Positions 48,770-61,240 of a stretch of 64,000 nt of DNA are shown here, in pieces. The stretch is from Dasypus novemcinctus. Taxonomy: Eukaryota; Chordata; Mammalia; Cingulata; Dasypodidae. The DNA lies in the NCBI RefSeq assembly GCF_030445035.2, contig NC_080704.1, positions 27,694,499 to 27,758,498 on the forward strand, written 5' to 3'. Both the position numbers and the translations under genes were made by a program. Below the pieces are notes generated by a model, which did no database searches, had not been told where the DNA came from, and was given only the letters and a program-made list of their open reading frames with translations. Every line of letters starts with the position of its first letter. The first letter of the stretch is position 1.

Positions 48770-49139
48770 TTATAAAAGATTTTTATTTATTTATTTATTT
48801 AATTCCCCCCCTCCCCCGGTTGTCTGTTCTCTGTGTCTATTTGCTGCGTCTTGTTTCTTTGTCCGCTTCTGTTGTTGTCAGCGGCACGGGAAGTGTGGGC
48901 GGCACCATCCCTGGGCAGGCTGCCCTTTCTTTCGCGCTGGGCGGCTCTCCTTACGGGGCGCACTCCTTGCGCGTGGGGCTCCCCTATGTGGGGGACACCC
49001 CTGCGTGGCAGGGCACTCCTTGCACGCATCAGCACTGTACATGGGCCAGCTCCACACGGGTCAAGGAGGCCCCGGGGTTTGAACCGCGGACCTCCCATGT
49101 GGTAGACGGACGCCCTAACCACTGGGCCAAGTCCGTTTC
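48770..49139 (-). mobile_element. DAS-type SINE (long subtype), minus strand
   Basis: Reverse copy with tail 'atttatttatttatttaatt' at the left and A box (ccactgggcca, about 49120-49130) and B box reversed at the right. Flanked by a tgtgttttttt-like duplication (about 48757-48769 and 49141-49152). Confidence 0.88.
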
Positions 49140-49924
49140 CCTGTGTTTTTTTAATAGTAGCCATCTTAGTGGGTGTGAAGTGGTCTTTCATTGTGGTTTG
49201 ATTTGCGTTTCCCTAATGGCTAATGATGATGAACATATTGTCATGTGCTTATAGGTCACTTGTATATCTTCTTGGGAGAAATGTTTATTCAAGTCTTTTG
49301 CCCATTTTTAAATTGGGTTGTTTGTCTTTTTGTTGTTGAGTTGTTGGGTTTCCTTATATATGCTGGATATTAAACCCTTATTGGATATGTGGTTTCCAAA
49401 TATTTTCTCCCATTGTGTAAGATGTCTTTTTATTTCCATGATGAAGTCCCATTTATCTATTTTTCCATTTGTTGCTCATGTTATTGGTGTAAAGTCTAAG
49501 AAACCACTGCCTAACACAAGGTCCTGAAGATGCTTCCCTAGGTTTCCATCTAGGAGTTTTAGAGTTTTGGTTCTTATATGTAGATTTTTGACTCATTTTA
49601 AGTTAACTTTTGTATGTGGTATGAGGCAGGGGTCAACCTCTTTTGTATATGGATATCCAATTTTCCCAGCACATTTGTTGAAGAGACAATTCTTTCCCCA
49701 TTGAGTGGACTTGGAGCCCTTGTCAAAAATCAAGTGACCATAAATGTGAGGGTTTATTTCTCAATTCTATTTCATTGGTCTATTTGTCTGTCCTTGTGCC
49801 AGTACCATGCTGTTCTGACAGCTTTGTAATAAGTTTTAAAATCAGAAAGTGTGAGTCCTCCAAATTTGTTCTTCTTTTTCAAGATCTTTTGGCCATTAAG
49901 GGCTCCTTACCCTTCCATATAATT

Positions 49925-50140
49925 TTTTTAATTAGTTTATTTCTTAAAAATTTTAGTTGTCTTTTTTAAAAAGATACATAGATCACAAAAAATGTTACAT
50001 TAAAAAATGTAAGAGGTTCCCATATACCCCCCAACACACACACCCACTCCTCCCACATTAACAACATCTTTCATCATTGTGGCACATTCATTACATTTGG
50101 TGAATACATTTTGGAGCACTGCAACCCTGCATGGATTATA
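49925..50140 (-). mobile_element. L1 3' terminus, minus strand
   Basis: Reverse L1 3' end ('aaaaaatgtaagaggttccc', 'cattacatttggtgaataca') inside the older L1. Confidence 0.78.
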
Positions 50141-50402
50141 TTTGAGGATTGGTTTGCTACTTCTGCAAAGAAGGATGTTTGAATTTTGATTCGGATTGCA
50201 TTGAATCTTCATACCACTTTGGGTAGGACTGACATCTTGACAATATTTACTCTTCCAATCCATGAACACAGACTATCCTTCCATTTATTTAGGTCTTCTT
50301 TGATTTCTTTCAACAATGTTTTATAGTATTCCATGTACAAGTCCTTTACGTGCTTAGTTAAATTTATTCCTAACTTTTCTGCGTCAGTTTGCATTGTTTT
50401 AG

Positions 50403-50823
50403 GGAAGCGGATTTGGCTCAATGGATAGAGCATCTGCCTACCACATGGGAGGTCCAGGGTTCAAACCCAAGGCCTTCTGACCCGTGTAATGAGCTGGCCC
50501 ACACGTAGTGATGATGAGTGCAAGGAGTGCTGTGCCATGCAGGGGTGTTCCCCATGTAGGGGAACCCCACATGCAAGGAGTGCGCTCTGTAAGGAGAGCC
50601 GCCCAGTGCAAAAAAAAAGTGCAGCCTGCCCAGGAATGGCACTACACACACAGAGAGCTGATGCAACAAAAAGAGATACAGATTCCCGGTGCTGCTGACA
50701 AGAATATAAGCAGACACAGAAGAACACACAGCAAATGGACACAGAGAGCAGACAACTCGGGGGAGGGGGGGGCAGGGAAGGGAAGGGGAGAGAAATAAAT
50801 AAAAAATAAATCTTTTTTAAAAA
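50403..50823 (+). mobile_element. DAS-type SINE (long subtype)
   Basis: A box 'tggctcaatgg', B box 'ggttcaaaccc', and tail 'aataaaaaataaatctt'. Flanked by a 14-bp duplication with one mismatch (ttgcattgttttag 50389-50402; ttgcgttgttttag 50824-50837). Confidence 0.92.
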
Positions 50824-51204
50824 TTGCGTTGTTTTAGTTCCTATTGTAAATGGAATTTTTTCTTGATTTTCTCTTCAGATTGTTCACTACTTGTGTATAT
50901 AAATAATACTGATTTTTGCATGTTGATTTTCTATCCTGTTACCTTGCTATATTCATTTCTTAGCTCTAGTAGTTTTATTGTGGATTTTTCTGGGTTTTCT
51001 ATATGTAGGCTCATGTCATCCCCAAATAGGGAAAGTTTTATTTTTTCCACTTCCAATCTGGATACCTTTTATTTCCTTTTCTTACATAATTGCTCTGGTT
51101 AGAACTTCCAGTACAATGTTGAATAACAATGGTGACAGCGTCTTGTTCTTGATCTTAGAGGGAAAGTTTTCAATCTTTCAACATTGATTATGATGTTAGC
51201 TGTG

Positions 51205-51389
51205 GGGTTTTTTAACTTTTTATTTTGAAATAATTTCAAACTTATAGGATGGTTACAAGAATAATACAAACGCCATACATGGAACCCCTACATAATTGCA
51301 GACCTCTAGATACCCAGATCCACCACTTTTAACATTTTGCCACCTTTGCCATAGCATTTTATCTATCATCTATCTACCTACCTACCTAC

Positions 51390-51446
<57 letters not shown>

Positions 51447-51470
51447 CATCATCTATCTATAGTCTATCTA
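51205..51470 (-). mobile_element. L1 3' end ending in a microsatellite, minus strand
   Basis: Starts 'ttttattttgaaataatttc', typical of old L1 3' UTRs reversed. A short duplication around 'tagctgtg' (about 51196 and 51470) flanks it. Its distal part is the tetranucleotide array at 51357-51475. Confidence 0.6.
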
Positions 51471-51475
51471 TAGCT
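51357..51475. repeat. (ATCT)n microsatellite
   Basis: About 16 uninterrupted ATCT-type units at about 51390-51446, flanked by ACCT and interrupted units. Likely polymorphic. Confidence 0.95.
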
Positions 51476-51564
51476 GTGAGTTTTTCATAGGTGCCCTTTA
51501 TCATGTTGAGTAAGTTTCCTTCTAGTCCTAGTTTTCTGAATGTTTTTTAAAAATCAAGAATGGG

Positions 51565-51977
51565 TTGGCGGACTTGGCCCAGTGGTTAGGGTGTCCGTCT
51601 ACCACATGGGAGGGCCACGGTTCAAACCCCGGGCCTCCTTGACCCGTGTGGAGCTGGCCCGTGTGCAGTGCTGATGCATGCAAGGAGTACCCTGCCACAC
51701 AGGGGTGTCCAGGCATAGGAGAGCCCCACATGCAAGGAGTGCGTCCTGTAAGGAGAGCTGCCCAGCGCAAAAGAAAGGGCAACCTGCCCAGGAATGGTGC
51801 CACACACATGGAGAGTTGACACAACAAGATGACACAACAAAAAGAAAAACACAGATTCCTGTGCCACCGACAACAACAGAAGCGGACAAAGAAGACGCAG
51901 CAAATAGACACAGAGAACAGAAAACCCGGGTGGGAGGGGAAAGGGGAGAGAAATAAATGAATAAATAAACCTTTTTA
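51565..51977 (+). mobile_element. DAS-type SINE (long subtype)
   Basis: A box 'tggcccagtgg', B box 'ggttcaaaccc', tail 'aataaatgaataaataaacc'. Flanked by aaaaatcaagaatggg (51549-51564) and aaaaatcaagactggg (about 51978-51993). Confidence 0.92.
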
Positions 51978-52620
51978 AAAAATCAAGACTGGGTGCTGGA
52001 TTGTGTCAAATGCCTTTTCTGCATCAATTGAGATAATTGTGGTTATTTTCCTTCATTCTGTTACTGTGGGATATTACATTAATTGGTTTTCTTATGTTGA
52101 ACCACCCTTGTATACCTGGGACAAATCCCACTTGATCATGGTGTATAATTCTTTTAATATGCTGTTGGATTCAGTTTGCTAGTATTTTGTTGAGGATTTT
52201 TGCATCTACATTCATCAGGGATATTGGTCTTTATTTTTATTTTCTTATGGTGTCTTTATCTGGCTTTGGCATGAGGGTGATGTTGGTCCGTAGAATGAGT
52301 TAGGGAATGGTCCCTCCTCTTCAGTTTTTGGAAGAGTTTAATCAGGACTGGTGTTAATTCTTCTTGCAATGTTTGGTAAAATTTCACCAGTGAAGCCATC
52401 TAGTCCTGGGCTTTTCTTTATTAGGAGGTTGTTGATTACTGATTCAATCTCTCTATTTGTTATTGGTCTTTTGAGGTCTTCTCTTTCATCTTGAGTCAGT
52501 GTAGGTACTTTGTGAGTTTCTAGGAATTTGTCCATTTCATCCAGGTTATTTAATTTGTTGGCACACAGTTGTTCACAGCATCCTGTAAAAATGGTAGTAA
52601 TATCCCCCCATTCATTTCTT

Positions 52621-54459
52621 TTTTAAATTTTTTTATTTTTTATTTTTAGAGAAGCTTTAGGGAACAGATATGGCTCAACCAATTGGGCTCCCATCTACCA
52701 TATAGGAGGTCCAGGGTTTGATGCCCAGGGTTTCCTGGTGAGGGCAAGCTAGCCCATGCAGAGTGCCAGCCCACATGGGAATGTGGCCCTATGCAGGAGT
52801 GCTGCCCTGCATGGGAATGCCACCCTGCACAGGAGTGCAGGCCGATGTGGAGAGCTGGCACAGCAAGAGACAAAGAGGAGAGAAAATAAGAAGACGTAGC
52901 AGAACAGGGAGGTGAGGTGGTGAAAGAAAGTAATTGCCGCTCTCCCACTCTGGAAGGTCCCAGGATTGGTCCCCAGAGCTTTCTAATGAGAATTCAAGCA
53001 GACACAGAAGAACACACAGTGAATGGACACAGAGAGCAGGCATTGGGAGGAATGGGGGGAGGGAGAAATAAATAAAAATAAATATTTTTAAAAAAACAAG
53101 CTTTAGATTACATAAATACTATGTAATTATGATTAGATCACATAAATGCTGTCTATGTATTAGATTACATAAATGCTTATGTAAAAAATATAAGGGATTC
53201 CCATATGCCCCACTCCCTCCCACACACACACTTTCCCACATTAATGACATCCTTCATTAGTGTGCTACATTTGTTACAATTGATGAATCCATATTGAAGC
53301 ATTGCTACTAAGCATGGACTACAGCTTACGTTATAGTTTAACTCTATCCCACACAATTTTGTAAGTTACGACAAAATATACAATGACCTGTATCCATCAC
53401 TGCAATGCCATGCAGAACAAATCCAATGTTCCAAAAATGCCCCCATTTTATACCTATTCTTCCCTTTCCCATCCCTCAGAACCTCTGGTGGCCACTGCCT
53501 TTACATCAATAATAAGAGTTTTTCCATTGCTAGATATAATAATAAGTCTATATTAATATCTACTTTAGTCCATTGTTCATTCCCCAACCTTGATGATTTT
53601 GGGATGGTGATGCCCATTCTGCTTCTAATTGAGAGGGAGCTTAGATCTCATGGGGCAGATGGTTGGAACTATCTAGCTTGCAGTTGCAGACACTCTCTGT
53701 TCCATGGCAAGGGTGTTGTCCATCATCATCTCCTTGTTAGTTGTCCTGGGTGAGTCCAGTGAACTGGAGAGTAGGTGTTGCAACCCTGCTGAGATTCAGG
53801 GTTGAACTGGCACATGGACGGACCAAAGATTTAAGTCTCTGGGACATATATTTATCAAGTATAGTGCTAATTATAGGTTCAAATAAAAGGGGCAGAAGAG
53901 CCATGTGTAGAGTATCTATAAATGGGTTTAACTCTGTTACACTGGGGAGCATAAATTTCAAAGTAAGGCCCACTGGCAGGTTGCCGAATTCCTGAGCTCT
54001 CTGTCCTGCTTATGGTTTCTGGATGTTTCTAGAGCCCTCAGGAGCCCCGCTATTGGAGGCATTGTTTACTGTAGCAGTCATGAGATCCTGCTGAGACTTG
54101 CATAAACATAACCTCTGGAATGACCTCCCAACTCACTTTGAAATCTCTTAACTATAAAAACAAATTTGTATTTACCATTTGCCCCTTTTGGTCAAGGTCT
54201 TTTTCCAGATGCATTGCTAGTTGATGCTTGGTAATAATCCCTCGGTGCCAGGGATGCTCATCCCCAGGAGTCATGTCCTATGCTGGGGGGAAGGTAGTGC
54301 ATTTATAGTGTGCTTAGAAAGAGGTCACATTTAAGCAACAGGAGGCTTCAGGAGGTAATTCTTAGGAAGTGTATAATACTAGTCTAAGTTTCAGTTTCAC
54401 AAGAAAAGGTTCATAAGTACAATCATCAATATCAAGGGGCTGGCATAGTGGTCTATTGT
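52621..54459 (-). mobile_element. L1 3' region (about 1.4 kb) with a nested SINE, minus strand
   Basis: Perfect 13-bp duplication ccattcatttctt (52608-52620 and 54460-54472) brackets a reverse-oriented L1 3' region inserted in the host L1 ORF2. It shares wording with 60365-61240, including a minus-strand open stretch (53737-53973 here, 61029-61268 there). A DAS SINE (52661-53097) sits near its 3' end. Confidence 0.87.
52661..53097 (+). mobile_element. DAS-type SINE with an extra partial tRNA-like head
   Basis: Flanked by a perfect 9-bp duplication aagctttag (52652-52660 and 53098-53106). After the usual head and a tandem CCCTGCA/CATGG-like repeat body (about 52760-52850), a second head-like segment appears near 52940-52985 ('aggtcccaggattggtcccc'), then the normal tail. 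It is a chimeric or dimeric SINE. Confidence 0.85.
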
Positions 54460-55344
54460 CCATTCATTTCTTATTTTAGTTATTTGCATTCTCTCTTTTT
54501 TTTTTCCTTTTCAGTGTAGCTGAATGTTTGTCAATTTGATCTTTTCAAAGAACCAACTTTAGGTTTTGTTGATTCTCTCTATTGTTTTTATTCTGTTTCA
54601 TTTATTTCCATTCTGATCTTTATTTCCTTCCTTCTGCTCACTTTGGGTTTAATTTTCTCTTCTTTTTCTAGGTCTTCTAGTTGTGAAGTTTAGTCACTGA
54701 TTTGACACCTTTCTTCTTTTTAAATATAAGCATTTATAGCTATAAATTTCCCTCTCAGCACTGCCTTTGCTACATCCCACGGTTTGGTATGTTGTGTTTT
54801 TGTTTTCATTTGCCTCAAAAATATTTCCTAATTTCCCTAGTGATCTCTTCTTTGACCCATTGGTTGTTAAAGAGGGCATTGTTTAATTTCCACATATTTT
54901 GTGAATTTTCCAGTTCTCTATTATTCTTTTCTAGCTTTGTTCCATTGTGGTTGGCGAATACAGATTGCATGACTTCAGTATTTTTTAATTTATTGTGACT
55001 CATTTTCCAACCTAACATATGTCCTAGAGAATGATCCATGTGCAGTAGAGAAAAATGTATATTTTGCTGCTGTTGGGTGAAGTTTTCTATATATATATTT
55101 GTTAGGTGGAGTTGGTTTAGAGTATTATTAAAATCTCCCATTTCCTTATTGATCTTCTGTCTAGATGTTCTATCCCTTATTGAAAGTGATGTATTGATTT
55201 TTCCTCCTATTAACATTGAACCATTTAGTTTTCCCTTCAAATATGTCAATATTTGCTTCATATATTTTGGGGCTCTGCTATTAGGTACACATATATTTAT
55301 TATAGTTACATCTTCTTGTTGAATTGACCCCTTCATTACTATAC

Positions 55345-56958
55345 AGTGTAATCATTTGTTACTTCATTCCCTAATCTATGGGGACTAGGCCCAACCCACT
55401 CAGAGGAGTGGGGTGGTGACCTAACTCTCCCCAACTGCCAGAGAATGTCCCCCACTCTCTCTGTAGCCTGGGGCAGCCAAACTCTCCCTGAACAATGGGC
55501 TGTAACATCCACCCTCTTCAAATGCTTGGGCAAACTCAACCTTTCCATACACATGAGTGGGGTCCCTCTTGGCCTGAAGAGCTATCTTAACTCCAGACCT
55601 TAGCTTCCATGGTTTTCCTCTTGAAGCCATTTTCCCTCCCATCTCTCCCCTCCCCTACCTGTCCCTTTTAGTCCAAGCTGACAGTGGTTTCATTCATATA
55701 GATCTCACAAAAAGCTTGTTGGTTTAGCATGCAGAAAACAGGGGTTCAAGCCATCAGACAATAAGACTTTCCACAAGTCCTTCCTGGATAACTGTATTTC
55801 CAATCCTGACTTACAAGTTCCAAATTTAGTTAATTCCTCAAATGGGGCACTATTCTCTGGCAGCTTGTTTTCCAGAAGCTTAGAATTTCCCAAATTATCA
55901 ATCTCTGGTTCCTTTGTGCCCAGTAGTTTAGTTCTCATCTTATCTCTTTCCTCTCACATTTTGCTATAAGCTGTAAGGAGAAGCCAGGTCCCATTTTCCA
56001 CATTTACTTTAGAAATCTCCTCAGTTAAATGTCCAAGCTCATCATTTTAAAATTCTGCCTTCCATCTAACATCAGGAATCAATTTTGCCAAGGTTTCTGC
56101 AATTTTAAAACAAAGGATTGCCTTTCCTCCCGTTTACAGTAATAGTTTCATCATTTCCTTCTAAAGCCTCACTAGAAATAACTTTAGGGTCCATATTCCT
56201 ACCAACAGTCTCTTCAAAGCAATCTAGGCCATTTCTATCAAGCATCTCACAATTCCTCCAAAAAATACCCCATACCCATTTATAAAACCATTTCAGCATT
56301 TTTTATAATTGCAGCAGCACAACCTCACTTTCCTGGTACCAATTTCTGTTTTAGTTTGTCAAAGGGCTTTTGATGCAAAGTACCAGAAATGGGTTGGATT
56401 TTATAAAAGGGATTTATTTGGGGTAAAAGTTTAGCATTCCAAGTCTGTGATAAGTGCAAAATCAAAGCACCATCAGAGATGCTTTCTCACCAAAGTCAGC
56501 TGCCATGTGTTGAAGTAAGATGGCTACTGATCTCTGCCAAGGTGTGAGCTCAGATGCAGACAACATGGCATAGGGTTTGTCTCTTTTTAGACCTCCTATA
56601 TCAGTCTCAGCTGTTCTGCTTCCTTCCCCAGTTCAGTTGTAAGCTAGCAGGCATTTAGCAGGGCTTGTTTCTTCTTGACCTTCTCCGTAGGCCCAGTCTC
56701 CATGGGCCCAGTCTCAGCTTCATACTTAAATGATCCTCTAGTCTTCCTTCTTAGATGGCAGGATCAAACATGGTAGCTTCTTTTTCTTATGTCTATCTGT
56801 TTCTCTCTGTGTCTCTGGGTTTATATCAGACCCATCAAGGAAGTGGAGGCTCAACTTGAGTTATGTCTCACTGATGTAATCCAGTCAAAATGGCCTCACA
56901 CCCACAGGAATGGATCAGTTCTCTTTTTGGGATCATAAAAGAATTTCAAACTGCCACA
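55345..56958 (-). mobile_element. MaLR-like provirus piece: 5' LTR plus internal sequence, minus strand
   Basis: 56347-56958 is the same LTR family as 13639-14222 and 19336-22174, reversed. Directly next to its CA end, 55350-56346 is internal sequence beginning (minus strand) 'gaaattggtaccagg', which parallels the leader of MaLR internal regions. Only short open stretches (for example 55421-55642, 55705-55938) remain, without recognisable gag or pol motifs, as usual for MaLR. No second LTR is present, so it is truncated. Confidence 0.72.
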
Positions 56959-57417
56959 GTCTTATACATGTTTTGTCCCACAGTACTTCCATTAATGCCT
57001 GCTTTCATATTTATTTGATTTTTTTATTGTACTGTTTTGAGTTCCTTCTCACTTCTCTCTGCACATATTTTTCATATATTTTCTTTGTGGTTATCATGGA
57101 GCTTAAAGATAACATCCTAAATCTGTAATGATCATGTCTGATTTGATACCAACTTAACTTCAATAGCATATACATACACTGTTCCTCTACCACTTTGTCC
57201 CTCTACCTTTTTGTTGTACTTGTTATAAATTATATCTTTATACATTGTATGTCCAAAACCATAGATTTATCATTACTTTTCATGAATTTGCATTTTAGAT
57301 GCTGTAAGAAGTAAATAGTAGATTTACATACCAAAAAGATACAATGGCATTTATAATTACTCATATGGTTATCTTTACTGGAGATCTTTCTTTCTTTATG
57401 CTGCTTCAATCCACTAT

Positions 57418-57828
57418 CTAGGGGCCTTTCCTTTCAGTCTGAAGAACTCCCTTTACTTGTAGAGTTGGCCTACAGGTGCCAAACTCCCTCAGCTTTTGTT
57501 TATCTGGGAGTGTCTTAATCTCAACTTCATTTTTGAAAGACTGTCTCACCCAATAAAAAATTCTTGGTTGGCAATTGTTTTCTTTCACCACTTTAAATAT
57601 TCCATCCCACTTCCTTCTTGCCTCCCTGATTTCTGAGGAGAAATTAGCACTTAATCTTATTGGGACCCCTTGTACATAACACATTTCTGTAGGTCCTTGG
57701 CATTCTACAGTTTGACTGCTATGTATCTGGGCATGGTTTTTTTTAAAATTTATCCTGTTTGGAGTTTGTTGGGATTCTTTAATGTGCATATTCATGTCTT
57801 TCATTAAGTTTGGGAAGTTTTCTGCCAT
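57418..57828 (-). pseudogene. L1 ORF1 remnant (ORF1p C-terminal half)
   Basis: A 136-codon open stretch. It starts ENFPNLMKD, contains a TPNRIN segment, then PIRLSANFSSE..EARRKW..IFKVVKENNCQPRI and FKNEVEIKTLPDKQKLREF, the order found in the RNA-binding and C-terminal domains of mammalian L1 ORF1 proteins. The middle is diverged and the N-terminal coiled coil is missing or frame-shifted upstream (57830-58260). Confidence 0.8.
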
Positions 57829-58300
57829 TATTTCTTTGAATATTCCTTATGCCCCTTTCTCTTTCTTCTTCTCTGGGACTCCTGTAATGTGCATATTGGT
57901 ATACTTAATGGTGTCCCAGAGGTCTCTTAGACTTTCTTCACTTCTTTCATTCTTTTTAATTTGTTCCTTGGCTCAGTCATTTCAACGGTCTTATCTTTGA
58001 GTTCACTGATTCTTTCTTTTGCCAGTTCTAATCTGCTATTGAAATCCTCTAGGGAATTTTTCATTTCCATTACAGTGGTCTTCAACTCCAGTAGTTCTGT
58101 TTGGTTTCTTTTAAAATTTCTATTGTCGTATTGTTCATTTGTTATTGTCCTGATACCCTTTAGTGAGATATGTGGTCAGAACACCTTCAGTGCCTGCCAG
58201 GGAGGGTGGGTATTATTAATCAACAGTCTATCACACTAAATTGCCTGCTGCCTGCAGAGCATAGGTTAGGTAGGTCTGCTTTCTTCAGCTAGAATGGAAA

Positions 58301-59994
58301 ACTTTGTCTGAAGTGGTCCTCAGTCCCTCCGTTGTATGCACTGATGCCTTCAGTCTTTGTGCTCAGCCAGGCCAGATTTCTGGGACCATCCTGACCAAAG
58401 GATTGTAAGAGGTATAGGTTCTCCAGTTCATGAGGTTGCAGAGAACTTGCTGCTGGTGTCCCCGTAATTAGTTTACCCAATATTAGATCAAGAGAAGAAC
58501 TTCCACCCACATTTGCCTTGTACATTTTCTTCTCACTCCATTGCTGGCTATTGGAGCAGTGTCCTCTCTAGAAATCCACCCTTGCCACCATTGTACCAAA
58601 CAGAACCCAAGAAGAAAGCTGTGAGTCAGTTAGCATTCATAAAGCTCCTTCTTGGACTGACCTTTCTATTCATTTCTTCCTAGTTTCATCTCTGGCCTTG
58701 ATCATTTGCCAGTGTCTCTGTTGTTTGCCTTTTGTTCCTTATTGTGCTGATCATGTAATGTGGGGAACTGATAATGATCCTAATTATTGTTGGTGAGGTG
58801 ATAGTGGGAGTGATGGGAAATAGGATAAAATGATAAGGTAATAGGAAAATTTGACATAGCCAAGAAAGGGATCTTCAGTCAAGTCCCCTGAGATTGGGAA
58901 AGAAGATTTCAAAAGTTTACAAAAAAGATGGGCATGAGCTCATGGCTGGAGAGTCCAAAAGATAAGACCTAACAAGAGAAAATGGTTGCTAAAAATCTGA
59001 TCATAATGTGTAACCACAAAGGAATTCAGGGAAGAGAGAAAATGGGACAGCATTTAAAGAAACCATCCATTCTCCAGAGAGGGCTCTTCAATAGCTTTGA
59101 TTTCAAAGGACTATGTACAGAAACCGAAGACTGACATCATTAAAGGTTAAAAGCAAAACATGTCATAAATTTATCACAACAGAAATTCAAAGCCTAGAAT
59201 AAGCTTGGATTGAGAAATATGCTAATGATAGCAATAGAAGAAGTGTTTAGGTTACATTTGAACCAGAAATAAAATGAGGAAAGGATAGGTCTGCTTGGGG
59301 TGGGTGAAGTGATAATAGTAAATGACAGGGAGAATCACCTAACTCCTATTTTGTTTTCTGGTTTTTAAAAATTATTGTTTATTAAAGGGGGTGCTCTTTA
59401 AACTGGATAGGTAAAAGGCTTGGTTAAACTAGAGATAGGAGCAGAAATTGAAAAGAATCCCTGGGTAAGTTTTGAATAATTTCAAGTGAGGCAATTTGTA
59501 GGTAGGAGGGGCTGTCATTGAACATAGTACGTTCAATTTTGTACATCAAATTTTCAACGAAGCCTTGTCTTGTAAAAAAAAATTGTGTGAGGGGGAAGGG
59601 GAGTATACCTGGGAAATGAAGGATCTGAAAACCATGGCAAATGAAAGTGTAGGGGCTGGGTAGGTTTAACCTGGAAAAGGGGAGACTGAAGCAGTGGAGT
59701 GGAGGAAGTACAGCCAAGCTAACACAACTATGTGAAGGGATGGCATTTGGGAAAGGATTAGACTATCTTATGGTAGGGCAGCGAGGAGAAGTAAGCCCAG
59801 TGGGCTAACCTTCCAGAACAGCAAGCCAATTCAGTATTTAAACTTACGAATGCTTAGAAGCAATTGTTGCTTTGAAAAATTGCCTCAAAGTAATGATGCT
59901 TCTAAAACTGTAAAACCCAAAATGAGAGTAACTGAATCTGTCAAGGCAGCTCTAGACAGAATTTTCACACTTGTTATGAGGTTAGGCTGGGATC
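58301..59994. other. Intergenic, first part possibly L1 5' UTR
   Basis: 58300-58700 may be 5' UTR of the long L1 but I cannot confirm it. No gene or clear repeat is recognised in 58700-59994. Confidence 0.4.
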
Positions 59995-60140
59995 TCAAGC
60001 AATAGTTCTTAATCTTTTTTTGGTCATGAACCCTTTTGAGAATTGGATAAAAACTATGGATCCTGACTGCATTGAAATTCTTTTATATGCCAACACACTC
60101 CGTTTTATGCTCAATTTCAAGAAGTTCACTCTCCCTACAG
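59995..60140 (+). repeat. hAT-type MER fragment
   Basis: 'agttcttaatctttttttgg' followed by 'catgaacccttttgagaatt' and 'aactatggatcctgac' is the same family as 7135-7340. Confidence 0.55.
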
Positions 60141-60364
60141 CAGGACCATGAGCCCACGTCTAAGGGGATTCTTTTTCTAAAATGCAGTAATTCTAAATCC
60201 TTCCCCAGAAAGTTGCATTTTTCATGAGTCTCTCCCCAGGGGCCCGTTGTAAGCATTTTCGTGATTCAATATAAAAAATACAAAATGGACCAGGGTGTGC
60301 TAACTCATGAAATCAGCTGAGTGGTCAGGCCGACTGAAAACTTGGTTTCTGGTTTCTTAATTTA

Positions 60365-61240
60365 AAAAAAAAAATTTTTCTTTAAAGAAGCTTTAAATTA
60401 CATGAATGTTATATCAAAAATACAGGGGATTCCCATATACCCCACCCCTCCCTCTCCCACACTTTCTCCCATTAACAATATCTTTCATTATTGTGGTACA
60501 TTTGTTTCAATTGATGAACACATATTGAAGCATTGCTACTGGCCGTGGTCTATAGTTTACATTAGGTTTATACCTTGCACCACAATTCTATAGGTTTTGA
60601 CAAAATGTATAATGACCTGTATCTGTAATTGCAGTATCATGCAGGACAATTACAGTGTCCCCAAAATGCACCATATTACGCCCATTCTTCCCTCTCCCTC
60701 CCCTCAAAACTTCTGGTGACCACTGTTTTATATCAGTATTACAAGTTCTTCCATTACTAGAATAATAAGTCTACTTTAGTCCATAGTTGCATTCCCCCTT
60801 TATGTTTGCTCATTCCCCAATCTTGAGGATTTTGGGATAGTGAAGTCCACTCTGTTACTGATTGAGAGGGGGCTTAGATCCCATGGGTAGAACTGTCTTG
60901 CTTGCAATTGTAGACACTCTGTTTTTTGGGTTGGGCATTGTCCATCCTCCTCCTTTTGTTAGTTGTCCTGGGTGAGGCTGATGAACTGGAGAGTAGGTAT
61001 TGGCTGCAACTCTGCTGAGATTCAGGGCTCAACTGGCATATGGACAGCTGGAAGATTTAAGTCTCTGGGACATATATTTAATGAGTATAGTGCTAACTAT
61101 AGGTTCAAATAAAAGGGGCAGAAGAGTCATGTGTAGGGAGATTATAAGTGAGTCTAACTCTGTTACATTAGGGGGCGTATAGTCCAAAGTAAGGCCCACT
61201 GACAGGGTGCTGAATTTCTGAGATTGTCTGCCCTGTCTAA
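60365..61240 (-). mobile_element. L1 3' region, minus strand
   Basis: Reverse L1 3' end: 'acaggggattcccatatacc', 'attgtggtacatttgtttca' and 'agattcagggctcaactggc' all occur in the copy at 52621-54459. Confidence 0.83.

Larger units (their letters stand above)
47845..58300 (-). mobile_element. Long L1 LINE, minus strand, near full length with insertions
   Basis: Read on the minus strand: possible 5' UTR (about 58260-58700, uncertain), ORF1 (remnant 57418-57828), ORF2 endonuclease (55336-54700), reverse transcriptase (about 52600-50830) and C-terminal region, and 3' UTR down to 47845 ('cagttcccatataccccc' near 47920, 'ttgttacaattgatgaaac' near 47994). At least seven later elements lie inside it: three DAS SINEs, two short L1 3' ends, one 1.4-kb L1 3' region (with its own SINE) and a MaLR provirus piece. 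All ORFs are broken. Confidence 0.85.

Noticed and set aside
51357-51475. Repeat array considered as a CRISPR
   Set aside because: It is a simple tetranucleotide microsatellite without spacers, in a mammalian genome.
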